This document shows positions 41,973 to 49,711 of a stretch of DNA of 51,508 nucleotides, piece after piece. Source of the stretch: UBA9339 sp964535195 (GTDB lineage Bacteria > Pseudomonadota > Gammaproteobacteria > UBA9339); assembly GCA_964535195.1 (NCBI GenBank), contig CAZHSI010000009.1, forward strand, positions 1-51,508, read 5' to 3'. The translations under genes were made by a program, and so were the position numbers. Under the pieces are notes generated by a model. It was not told the origin of the DNA, searched no databases, and saw only the letters and a program-made list of their open reading frames with translations. Position 1 is the stretch's first letter. The number at the start of each line of letters is the position of its first letter.

Positions 41973-42737
41973 ATGAAAATAAATATAAAAAAAAGTTTAT
42001 TGGTATGTTGTTGTGTTTTAGGAATTAGTGCTTGTGCTTCAAAAGATTATAGCCCAAATAATTTTAAAGATTATACTGCTAAACAGATTTTACAAAAAGG
42101 TGAAAAAGCGTTAGCAAAGCATGATTATGCTGAGGCGACTAAGTATTTTGAGGCCATTGATGCTCTTTATCCTTTTGATCCTGAAGCTGAGCAGGGACAG
42201 TTAAATGCCATTTTTGCTTATTATAAAGCGGAAGATTATGCTTCAGCTCTGGCCGCGACTAATCGCTATATTCACTTATACCCTGAAGGTAAATCCACCG
42301 ATTATGCATATTACATGAAGGGCGTGATTAATTTTGATAAAGATCGGCCATTATTGCAAAGGATCTATCCACGTAGTCCAGAAAAACTTGATGTTACCAA
42401 TCTAAGGGAATCCTTTTTAAATTTTAGTGAATTGCTAGAAAAATTTCCTAAGAGCACCTATGCCAAAGATGCTGAGAAAAGAATGCACTATGTCCGCAAT
42501 CTGTTAGCCGAACATGAACTACAAATAGCGAAGTTTTATTTTGTTCGCAAAGCTTATGTCGCAGCAGCCAATCGCGCGAGTTATCTGGTTAAGCATTTTG
42601 AGGGTGCGTCACAAATAAAAGATGCTTTAAAAATCATGATTAAATCTTATCGTTTTTTGGGTCTTGATAAGCAAGCCAATGATGCGTTACGGATCTTACA
42701 GTTGAATTTTCCGAAAGAGCGGGTATCTCATGCGTAA
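41973..42737 (+). CDS. bamD: Outer-membrane assembly lipoprotein BamD
   Basis: BamD is the essential lipoprotein partner of BamA. The 254-residue precursor has a lipoprotein signal with Cys21 (LGISAC) followed by tetratricopeptide-like repeats: LQKGEKALAKHDYAEATKYF, YALAATNRYIHLYPEG-type repeats, YYMKGVINF, and LNFPKERV at the end. I chose ATG 41973 since the open frame from TTG 41958 adds nothing. A perfect hairpin and repeat remnants follow. Confidence 0.93.
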   Translation: MKINIKKSLLVCCCVLGISACASKDYSPNNFKDYTAKQILQKGEKALAKHDYAEATKYFEAIDALYPFDPEAEQGQLNAIFAYYKAEDYASALAATNRYIHLYPEGKSTDYAYYMKGVINFDKDRPLLQRIYPRSPEKLDVTNLRESFLNFSELLEKFPKSTYAKDAEKRMHYVRNLLAEHELQIAKFYFVRKAYVAAANRASYLVKHFEGASQIKDALKIMIKSYRFLGLDKQANDALRILQLNFPKERVSHA

Positions 42738-42748
42738 TAGATTGATGC

Positions 42749-42777
42749 TAGTTTTTACGGTTAGGACGTAAAAACTA
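42749..42777 (+). terminator. Perfect hairpin behind bamD
   Basis: TAGTTTTTACG pairs with CGTAAAAACTA over seven bases, 11 bases behind the bamD stop. No T run follows on the plus strand. The right arm and the following AGGGCGCC resemble the core of family A repeats, so it may be a worn repeat serving as a transcript end. Confidence 0.5.
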
Positions 42778-42848
42778 AGGGCGCCTTGCTTGAAGCATAA
42801 TTTATGAGTCTAGTTCCACTAGGTGCTAATTTTGCATTTTGAAGTAAT
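42778..42848 (-). repeat. Family A remnant with a copied Host_attach gene end
   Basis: Read on the minus strand, 42813-42848 matches 24621-24656 at 34 of 36 bases (ATTACTTCAAAATGCA..AATTAGCACCTA.TGGAAC). That segment is the last seven codons, stop and next bases of the Host_attach gene. The similarity goes on more weakly through TTCAAGCAAGGCGCCC into the palindrome core. No further coding homology is seen upstream of the match. Confidence 0.7.
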
Positions 42849-42890
42849 AGCGGTATATAAAGTTTGTTCCTTGTCATTTTGTCGTTTGGA

Positions 42891-44072
42891 CTATTTTACG
42901 CAGAGTATAAAACCTTTGAGGTAGTTAGTTTCCATAATTGACGGATGAACGGGATGATCTGGTGCTTGATGCAATTGTTCCAGAATAGCTAACTGGCGTT
43001 TTTCGGCCGTCATCCCTTTACGTAAAATATCAACTAGCATATCTCGCGATAAATGTAGCGAACAAGAGGTGGTCAGTAAAATTCCCTCTGGAGCTAAAAG
43101 TTTTAAAGCGAGACGGTGTAGGCGTAAATAAGCTTCAGTACCCGAAGCGATATCTTTTTTCTTTTTGATAAAAGCCGGTGGATCGAGGATAACCACATCA
43201 AACAAATTTTTAGTTAGTTGTAATTCTCTTAGCGCCAGAAAAGCATCATTGTTGATGGTGGTAATTTTGTCACTCACCTTATTGAGGGTGGCATTTTGTT
43301 TTAGCTCCTCTAAAGCGACGGCAGAAGAGTCAATGCAAGTAACTTGTTTTGCTTGATTGACTGCTGCTGTTATGCCAAAAGCGCCGCAGTAACTGAAAAC
43401 TTCTAAAACCGTTTTGTTGTTAACATATGGTATCAATCGTGCGCGGTTGAAGCGCTGATCGTAAAACCAGCCAGTTTTTTGGCCGGTTTTTAGTGGGGCG
43501 CGAAAAGTAATGCCATTTTCTTCAAGCATTACTGGTTCTTCTAGTTCACCATAGGCTACTTCAACATAACTGGCTAAATTTTCAGTGGTACGAATAGAGC
43601 TATTGTTGCGTAGTAAAATAGCTTTGGGCTGAATTACTTTAACTAAAGCTTCGATAATCATTGCTTTTAAATTTTCCATGCCAGCAGTGTTTAGTTGTAC
43701 TACTAAAGTAGAGGCAAAGCGATCAACAATTAAGCCTGGTAACAGATCACTTTCACTAAAGACTAAGCGGTAAAATGGTTGGGCGAAATATCTTTCTCGT
43801 TGTTTTAAAGCTTCTGTTATTTTAATAACAAAAAAATCAACATCAATAGTTGTTTCGGGATTAGTTGATAACAAACGTGCACAAAGCAAAGTATGGGGGT
43901 TAATATAACCCTGACCCAAGGTTTTATTATTTGCTGTTTTGATCACAACAATTTCACCTGGGTTAAAATTTTTTAAGGGGGAAATTTTGGTGTCGATCTC
44001 ATTACTATAGATCCATAAATGACCAGTAAGTAGTCGGTGCTCTTCGTTTTTTTTTAAAACTAACGTTTTCAT
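42891..44072 (-). CDS. rlmI: 23S rRNA (cytosine-C5) methyltransferase RlmI
   Basis: RlmI methylates C1962 of 23S rRNA (E. coli numbering). The 393-residue protein has an N-terminal PUA domain (LLTGHLWIYSNEI), the EEI-like middle part, and the Rossmann methyltransferase domain with VLEVFSYCGAFGITAA, VILDPPAF and LLTTSCSLHLSRD. It is the last gene of the minus-strand amrB-amrA-der-rlmI run, eight bases behind der. Confidence 0.92.
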   Translation of the reverse strand: MKTLVLKKNEEHRLLTGHLWIYSNEIDTKISPLKNFNPGEIVVIKTANNKTLGQGYINPHTLLCARLLSTNPETTIDVDFFVIKITEALKQRERYFAQPFYRLVFSESDLLPGLIVDRFASTLVVQLNTAGMENLKAMIIEALVKVIQPKAILLRNNSSIRTTENLASYVEVAYGELEEPVMLEENGITFRAPLKTGQKTGWFYDQRFNRARLIPYVNNKTVLEVFSYCGAFGITAAVNQAKQVTCIDSSAVALEELKQNATLNKVSDKITTINNDAFLALRELQLTKNLFDVVILDPPAFIKKKKDIASGTEAYLRLHRLALKLLAPEGILLTTSCSLHLSRDMLVDILRKGMTAEKRQLAILEQLHQAPDHPVHPSIMETNYLKGFILCVK

Positions 44073-44080
44073 CAGAGTAT

Positions 44081-45397
44081 TTACCTCGAGTTTTTAAAGA
44101 TTATCCTTACTGGGGTGCCGGAAAGATCTAAGGCCTTACGGAAAAAGTTTTCAAGGTAACGGCGATAGCTTTCTGGTAGTAGTTCAATACGGGTGCCATG
44201 AATAATAATGGTAGGGGGAGCATAGTGTCCGGCATGAGCGTAACGAGGTTTGATTTCGCGATTGTGTGCCATGGGAGGTTGATGGGTAGCTAAGGCTCGC
44301 TCCAAGATTTTATTTAGCAGAGGTGTGTTTAATTGTTTAGTGGTGCTGGCATAGGCTTTATTAATTGAGGCAAATAAATTGCCAACGCCAGTACCATGTA
44401 AAGCTGAAATAAAATGAATTTTAGCGAAGCTGAGGAAAGTTAAGCGTCGCTCAAGCTCATTTTTGATCTTTTCCCGTTGTGGCGGGGGTAAATTGTCCCA
44501 CTTATTGGTAGCAATTACTAAAGCTTTCCCTGCTTCTAAAATAAACCCTAATAATTTTAAGTCTTGGTCAGTAATATTTTCGGTGGCATCAATTAAAAAT
44601 ACCACGACATCAGTAGCCGCGATTGCTTGTAAGGTTTTAATTATAGAAAATTTTTCTACTTTCTCTTGAATCTTACTGCGGCGTCTAACACCCGCAGTAT
44701 CGATTAATACATAGTCTTTATTATGGCGATTAAAATTAATGAAAATGCTATCGCGAGTGGTGCCAGGTTCATTATGCACGACTAATCTTTCTTCACCTAG
44801 AATACGATTGATTAAGGTTGACTTACCCACATTTGGACGACCAACAAAAGTTATTTTGATGGCATTTGGGGTGGTTAAAGGTTCTGCTGGCGGCAGAGGC
44901 TTTGGCAGTTTCTCCGCAATGGCACTGCTGAGCTCTTGTATGCCAAGATTGTGTTCGGCAGAGATTGCCAAACATGACCCTAGGCCTAAGGTATGAAAAT
45001 CGGCTTTAGCTGCCTCAATATCTTGACCATCAATTTTATTAACGACCAAAAAAATCGGCTTATTTAATTTACGTAACTTACGTGCTAAAACATCGTCGTC
45101 GGGGGTCAGGCCACTTTTACCGTCCACTAAAAATAAAACTATCTGAGCTTCTTTGATGGCCAGATCCGTTTGTTTGGCCATCAATACTTCAACGGGAGAT
45201 GTTGGTTTACTAATACCACCAGTATCGATCACAATAACATTGTGGTCAGCAATAAGCGCCAGGCCATATTGACGATCGCGAGTTAGCCCTGGCATATCAC
45301 TAACGATAGCATTACGGCTGTGAGTTAACCGGTTAAATAAAGTGGATTTACCAACATTGGGGCGACCAACGAGGGCGATACTTGTGCTGGTGATCAT
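44081..45397 (-). CDS. der: Ribosome biogenesis GTPase Der (EngA)
   Basis: Der is an essential double GTPase for 50S assembly. The 438-residue protein has two GTPase domains: the first with GRPNVGKSTLFN, DTGGI and NKID; the second, from about residue 177, with GRPNVGKSTLIN, DTAGVRRR and NKWD. The C-terminal KH-like domain ends PVRIIFKNS. It lies two bases behind amrA and runs into rlmI. Confidence 0.97.
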   Translation of the reverse strand: MITSTSIALVGRPNVGKSTLFNRLTHSRNAIVSDMPGLTRDRQYGLALIADHNVIVIDTGGISKPTSPVEVLMAKQTDLAIKEAQIVLFLVDGKSGLTPDDDVLARKLRKLNKPIFLVVNKIDGQDIEAAKADFHTLGLGSCLAISAEHNLGIQELSSAIAEKLPKPLPPAEPLTTPNAIKITFVGRPNVGKSTLINRILGEERLVVHNEPGTTRDSIFINFNRHNKDYVLIDTAGVRRRSKIQEKVEKFSIIKTLQAIAATDVVVFLIDATENITDQDLKLLGFILEAGKALVIATNKWDNLPPPQREKIKNELERRLTFLSFAKIHFISALHGTGVGNLFASINKAYASTTKQLNTPLLNKILERALATHQPPMAHNREIKPRYAHAGHYAPPTIIIHGTRIELLPESYRRYLENFFRKALDLSGTPVRIIFKNSR

Positions 45398-45399
45398 AA

Positions 45400-45960
45400 C
45401 TATTCTATTATCTCTACAGTATATCTATTTATGGTAATGGTTTGTGACCAGTAATCACTGGGTAAACCGGCTTTTAATTTTAAATGTTGTAAAAATAGTT
45501 TTGGTTGTGGCAAAGTTTCCCAGACTGATGGTAAAAAAGTGCCACGATAGCCTTGTTCTGTAAGAATTAAACCATCTATCCCGGGCTTGATTTGTGTTAA
45601 CAAATCCTCTTCAGAGGTAAAAGCGATGGGGCTAGGTTTTGAGAGGATCGAAATGTGTTTGGTAAGGAGTGGGTATTCCTCAGCTGTTAATGGCATAAAC
45701 CGTGGATCATGAAAGGCTGCTTTGTAGGCATTTTGTGCTACATCTTGAATTAATGGTTGATAAGCTTCAAGGGTGCCAATACACCCACGTAGCTGTTGGT
45801 GAATTTCAAGAGTGACAAAACTTGCGCCATTTTCCTGGAGTTTCCCGGGGTAGCTTGCAAGCTTGATGGATAGTGTCCGATGATTGGCTAAACTAAATTC
45901 AATAGCATCGTTAACTATTTTTAATAAGATTTTTCTTTCTTCATTGTTATAGTTATGCAT
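45400..45960 (-). CDS. amrA: AMMECR1-domain protein AmrA
   Basis: The 186-residue protein matches the AMMECR1 family: SLANHRTLSIKL, GASFVTLEIHQQLRGCIGTLEA with the invariant LRGCIG, AFHDPRFMPLTAEE, and GYRGTFLPSVWETLP. With the Memo-like AmrB and the radical SAM protein AmrS it forms the AmmeMemoRadiSam set found in many anaerobes; the conserved LRGCIG Cys may be modified. The chemical role is not well established. It is five bases behind amrB. Confidence 0.92.
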   Translation of the reverse strand: MHNYNNEERKILLKIVNDAIEFSLANHRTLSIKLASYPGKLQENGASFVTLEIHQQLRGCIGTLEAYQPLIQDVAQNAYKAAFHDPRFMPLTAEEYPLLTKHISILSKPSPIAFTSEEDLLTQIKPGIDGLILTEQGYRGTFLPSVWETLPQPKLFLQHLKLKAGLPSDYWSQTITINRYTVEIIE

Positions 45961-45965
45961 AACGT

Positions 45966-46748
45966 TTACCTAAAATGAAAGGCGCCATAACCCACGACGT
46001 TGTTTTTGGGGCCGGCAGTATCACCAGAATTACGTAAATCTACCTGTAAAACTTTCATCTGTTTTTTTGCTGCAACTAGCAACAATCCTTTGATAGCAGT
46101 TGCGCCACAAGCATCATCTGACGTAAAGCCGTCGGGGTCAAGTGCCATAATTGCTTGCGCGGTTCGTTTATCAATAGTTTGCGCTACTTGATAGGGGTTA
46201 TAATGACTAAGATCGGAGCTAATGACAATTAAAGTTTCTGGCCCATCCCACAAAGTCTCAAGAACTTGTGCTATTTGTGTGGTTTCGGCAAAGCCTACTA
46301 ATAAAGGTAACAGAGAGAATGTCTCTAGAGTTAGTTGTAGAAATGGTAGCTGAACCTCAAGCGAGTGTTCGACGCCAAAAGCTTCGTTAATTATGTTTAC
46401 GTAAGGTAAAGAAATTTTAGTTAAAGTTTTTTGGTCAATGGCAATTTGGCCAAGCGGTGTTAAATAGAAATCAGCGGCGGTCGTAGCAAGGCCATCAATA
46501 GGGTAGCGGTGAGATGGCGCAAGTATAACCACGCGTTTAATCTGATTTTTTAATTTTGTTAGACAGGCATATGCTGAGGCTGCGATTGAGCCAGAATAAA
46601 TATAGCCAGCGTGGGGCGTGATAATGGCCTTGGGTGGGGTTAAATCTTTTTTATCTTTGGCATCAGCTAGCATTGCTAAGATATCGTGGCGTAACAGCTT
46701 GGTACTATCTGGGTAAAACTTGCCAGCAACACACGGTTGAATTAACAT
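45966..46748 (-). CDS. amrB: MEMO1-family protein AmrB
   Basis: The 260-residue protein matches the Memo family, related to extradiol dioxygenases: CVAGKFYP, PKAIITPHAGYIYSG, VVILAPSHRYP, FGVEHSLEVQLPFLQ, and VISSDLSHYNPY, with His and Asp residues that form the putative metal site. I prefer ATG 46748 (MLIQPCVAG) with GGGGT upstream. The open frame extends to a GTG overlapping the start of the divergent amrS, with which it shares a very short promoter region. Confidence 0.92.
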   Translation of the reverse strand: MLIQPCVAGKFYPDSTKLLRHDILAMLADAKDKKDLTPPKAIITPHAGYIYSGSIAASAYACLTKLKNQIKRVVILAPSHRYPIDGLATTAADFYLTPLGQIAIDQKTLTKISLPYVNIINEAFGVEHSLEVQLPFLQLTLETFSLLPLLVGFAETTQIAQVLETLWDGPETLIVISSDLSHYNPYQVAQTIDKRTAQAIMALDPDGFTSDDACGATAIKGLLLVAAKKQMKVLQVDLRNSGDTAGPKNNVVGYGAFHFR

Positions 46749-46778
46749 ATATACGACCCCAATTTCTCTGGAGGGCAC

Positions 46779-47807
46779 ATGTTAACACAAAATCATCCAA
46801 CAAAGTATTGGCATCAACTTGAAAACGGAAGGGTTCAATGTGATTTATGTCCTCAGGCTTGTAAGTTAAACGAGGGACAACGTGGAGTTTGTTTTGTTCG
46901 GCAGCGTGCTGATAACCAAATTGTTTTAACTACTTATGGTAGGTCGAGTGGTTTTGCTATAGATCCTATAGAAAAAAAACCACTGAACAATTTCTTACCC
47001 GGATCACGAGCATATTCTTTTGGCACGGCTGGTTGTAATTTGTTGTGTAAGTTTTGTCAAAATTGGGATATTAGTAAGGCCCGTGAAGATGATCTGCTGA
47101 ATCAAGCGTCCACCCCATCAGAGATTGCTAACGCTGCCAAACAGTCTGGTTGCCAAACCGTAGCTTTTACCTATAACGAGCCCATTATTTCAATGGAGTA
47201 TGCTATAGATATTGCTAAAGAGTGTCATAAGTTGGGGATTAAAACTGTAGCTGTTACTAATGGTTATATTTGTGAAGAGCCGCGTAAAGAATTTTTTTCT
47301 TATATCGACGCTGCCAGGGTCGATCTTAAGAGCTTTACTGAAAGATTTTATAAAGAGATTACGGGGGCGCATTTACAGCCAGTACTTGATACTTTGATAT
47401 ATTTACATCGCCAAGCTAAGGTTTGGTTAGAAATTGTTTGTTTATTGATTCCGGGTGAAAATGACTCGGCTTCCGAAATTGCGACAATGACTACCTGGAT
47501 TAAAGAAAATTTAGGGGTAGCGGTGCCCATCCATTTTACTGCTTTTCATCCGGCCTGGAGGATGCTTGCTAAACCAAGTACTTCTGTAGAGACCTTGATA
47601 CAGGCTCGCGACATTGCTATGGAGGCTGGCTTACGTTATGTTTATACTGGAAATGTTTATCATCCCGAAGGAAGCAAGACTTTTTGTTATAATTGTAAAA
47701 AATGTGTAATAGCAAGAGTAGGTTATGCAATTACAAAATATTGTTTGAACGATGTAGGCAATTGTATTTATTGTAATACGAAGTGTGATGGAGTTTTTTA
47801 CAACTAA
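46779..47807 (+). CDS. amrS: AmmeMemoRadiSam radical SAM protein AmrS
   Basis: The 342-residue radical SAM protein has the cluster motif CNLLCKFC (Cys86, Cys90, Cys93), an N-terminal zinc-like group (C21, C24, C28, C38), and a Cys-rich C-terminal part (CYNCKKC; CIYCNTKC). It also has TFTYNEPIISMEYA-type and VDLKSFTERFYKEITG segments of the PflA-like AmrS family. GGAGGG stands just before the ATG. It diverges from amrB, and together the three genes give a complete set. Confidence 0.93.
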   Translation: MLTQNHPTKYWHQLENGRVQCDLCPQACKLNEGQRGVCFVRQRADNQIVLTTYGRSSGFAIDPIEKKPLNNFLPGSRAYSFGTAGCNLLCKFCQNWDISKAREDDLLNQASTPSEIANAAKQSGCQTVAFTYNEPIISMEYAIDIAKECHKLGIKTVAVTNGYICEEPRKEFFSYIDAARVDLKSFTERFYKEITGAHLQPVLDTLIYLHRQAKVWLEIVCLLIPGENDSASEIATMTTWIKENLGVAVPIHFTAFHPAWRMLAKPSTSVETLIQARDIAMEAGLRYVYTGNVYHPEGSKTFCYNCKKCVIARVGYAITKYCLNDVGNCIYCNTKCDGVFYN

Positions 47808-47854
47808 TTGTTTATTTAATGCTTTCTGGCATTACTTGAGCAATTAAAATTTTT

Positions 47855-47884
47855 TTGACCAGATAATTTTTGCTAGTGTATAAT
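47855..47884 (+). promoter_or_regulatory. Strong sigma-70 promoter of the 71-residue protein gene
   Basis: TTGACC, an 18-base spacer and a perfect TATAAT stand 38 bases before the ATG at 47923. It is among the best promoter matches in the window. Confidence 0.75.
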
Positions 47885-47922
47885 TTGTACTCAGTATTTA
47901 GATACAAGGAAAGGAGGGTTAA

Positions 47923-48138
47923 ATGAAAACATGGATTTTGAAAAATGACTTATCACGTTCACCTCAATCAGCTTTTAAGACATATGGTTGTGGTTGTAAA
48001 AAATCGAAATATGATAACGAGAGGGATTTTGTTGGTCGCTCTAAGCGTTATCTTCTTGCGCGTAAAATTAAATCCCGCATTAAGGCATTGGCTAAAATGC
48101 TAACTAAAGAGGATATTGCTGATTTGGAAAGAAATTAG
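47923..48138 (+). CDS. Small basic protein of unknown function
   Basis: I do not recognise this 71-residue protein. It begins MKTWILKNDLSRSP, has a GCGCKK motif (Cys23, Cys25) in the middle, and a basic helical C-terminal half (KRYLLARKIKSRIKALAKML) followed by TKEDIADLERN. There is no signal peptide or membrane segment. Gene status is well supported by a consensus promoter and the ribosome binding site AAAGGAGGG five bases before the ATG, which together suggest high expression. The basic helix and the CxC could fit nucleic acid or metal binding, but this is only a guess. It stands alone between amrS and dcd. Confidence 0.7.
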   Translation: MKTWILKNDLSRSPQSAFKTYGCGCKKSKYDNERDFVGRSKRYLLARKIKSRIKALAKMLTKEDIADLERN

Positions 48139-48437
48139 GCAACTGATTTTAAACTCCTTTGGCTCTGTAGTTACAAGGTAGACAATCAGAGATAAAAGTA
48201 CGCCTCCAAATGCTAGGGATCTTTTCGGCTATTTGTTAGTGCAAGAAATACTTTGTTTCTAGTTTATCTAGCGTATTCTCTCATCGTTTGTTAGGTGCTA
48301 CATGGCACATGGTTGAAGTCGCTTATAACTTCAGGGTTATCTTTTGCCACGGCTATCCCATAAAGTTTTCGATGACAGTGGGATAGTGTTGGTATAGTAT
48401 TATGCGTAGTTATGTTTTAACTACCTGAGGGTTAAAT
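48139..48437 (+). other. dcd leader region with two hairpins
   Basis: This 299-base gap has no further gene that I can see. Close to dcd, CTATCCCA (48353-48360) pairs perfectly with TGGGATAG (48379-48386), and GTAGTT (48406-48411) pairs with AACTAC (48419-48424) just before the GAGG ribosome binding site. A TATAGT lies between them (48393-48398) but lacks a good -35 box. The second hairpin could limit access to the dcd start. Confidence 0.4.
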
Positions 48438-49004
48438 ATGTCTTTAAAATCAGATCAATGGATTACAAAGATGGCTCTGGAACATAAGATGATTGATCCT
48501 TTTGTTCCACGTCAAGTTAAAGTCGCAGCAGATGCTCAATTAGTTTCTTATGGGGTATCTAGTTATGGTTACGATGTGCGTTTAGCCGAAGAATTTAAGA
48601 TTTTTACTAATATTAAAGCCGCTATTGTTGACCCTAAAAACTTTAGTTGTGATAGCTTTGTGGATATTAAGTCTGAAGTATGTATTATCCCGCCTAACTC
48701 ATTTGTGCTTGGGCGTACGATTGAGTATTTTAGAATACCAAGAAATGTTTTAGTAATTTGTTTAGGTAAGTCGACCTATGCACGTTGCGGCATTATTGTT
48801 AACGTTACGCCGCTTGAACCTGAATGGGAGGGGCATGTTACCCTGGAGTTTTCTAATACGACTAATTTACCAGCAAAAATTTATGCTAATGAAGGAATAG
48901 CACAGTTCATATTTTTAGAGGCCACCGAGGAGTGTGAAGTTTCTTATAAAGACCGTAATGGTAAATATCAAGGGCAGAAGGGGGTAACTTTGCCAAAGAC
49001 TTGA
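48438..49004 (+). CDS. dcd: dCTP deaminase
   Basis: Dcd deaminates dCTP to dUTP, supplying dUMP for thymidylate synthesis. The 188-residue protein has SSYGYDVRLAEEFKIF, IPPNSFVLGRTIEYFRIP, GKSTYARCGIIVNVTPLEPEWEGH with the catalytic Glu, and AQFIFLEA. It fits the monofunctional Dcd trimer family in length. thyX follows 10 bases later, so the two steps to dTMP are coupled in one transcript. Confidence 0.96.
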   Translation: MSLKSDQWITKMALEHKMIDPFVPRQVKVAADAQLVSYGVSSYGYDVRLAEEFKIFTNIKAAIVDPKNFSCDSFVDIKSEVCIIPPNSFVLGRTIEYFRIPRNVLVICLGKSTYARCGIIVNVTPLEPEWEGHVTLEFSNTTNLPAKIYANEGIAQFIFLEATEECEVSYKDRNGKYQGQKGVTLPKT

Positions 49005-49014
49005 GGAATTAAAT

Positions 49015-49647
49015 ATGAAAGTTATCGATCAAAGCTGGGAGTGGTTGCAACGACCTAGTAAACCGCTAGAAATTCTTGAGTTAGCTGGGCGTACTTGTTA
49101 TAAATCTGAAAATCGTATTACAGAAGGATCGGCGGAAAAGTTTGTAAAAATGATTTTAGGTCTTGGGCACGAAACAGTATTAGAGCACTGCAATGCGTCA
49201 GTGCGTTTAATTACCAATCGTGGAGTAACGCATGAGATCGTACGCCATCGTTTAGCAAGTTACTCTCAAGAGAGTACTCGCTATGTACGCTATAATAATC
49301 AAGTTACTTTTGTTAAACCAGTGTGGTGGCATGATCCAGAGTATCCTGAAGCTAATCGAGCGCATTGGATGCAGGCTATGGAGCAGGCAGAACAAAATTA
49401 TTTAGTGTCTTTAAAAAATGGTGATAAGCCAGAACAAGCGCGAGAGCTTTTGCCTCATGCTATTAAAGCGGAAATTGTTATGACGGCAAATTTACGAGAG
49501 TGGCGGCATATCTTTGAACTACGTTGTGCTCAGGCAGCTCACCCCCAGATGCGGGCTTTGATGCTTGATTGTTTGGCTGGTTTTGCAAAAGAGATTCCTG
49601 TGGTCTTTGATGATTTGGTGGCAAAACTATGTCAGGATGGGGCGTAG
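49015..49647 (+). CDS. thyX: Flavin-dependent thymidylate synthase ThyX
   Basis: ThyX makes dTMP from dUMP with methylene-tetrahydrofolate, FAD and NADPH. The ThyX motif RHR-x7-S is present (RHRLASYSQES), along with GHETVLEHCNASVRLITNRG and LREWRHIFELRCAQAAHPQMR. At 210 residues it is a normal ThyX. It replaces or complements ThyA, which is not in the window, and does not need dihydrofolate reductase. Confidence 0.97.
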   Translation: MKVIDQSWEWLQRPSKPLEILELAGRTCYKSENRITEGSAEKFVKMILGLGHETVLEHCNASVRLITNRGVTHEIVRHRLASYSQESTRYVRYNNQVTFVKPVWWHDPEYPEANRAHWMQAMEQAEQNYLVSLKNGDKPEQARELLPHAIKAEIVMTANLREWRHIFELRCAQAAHPQMRALMLDCLAGFAKEIPVVFDDLVAKLCQDGA

Positions 49648-49711
49648 AGTTGGTTTTTCTAGATAAAATGCTAAAACAGACAAAGTTAATCACGGAAGAG
49701 GGAGGTGAAAA

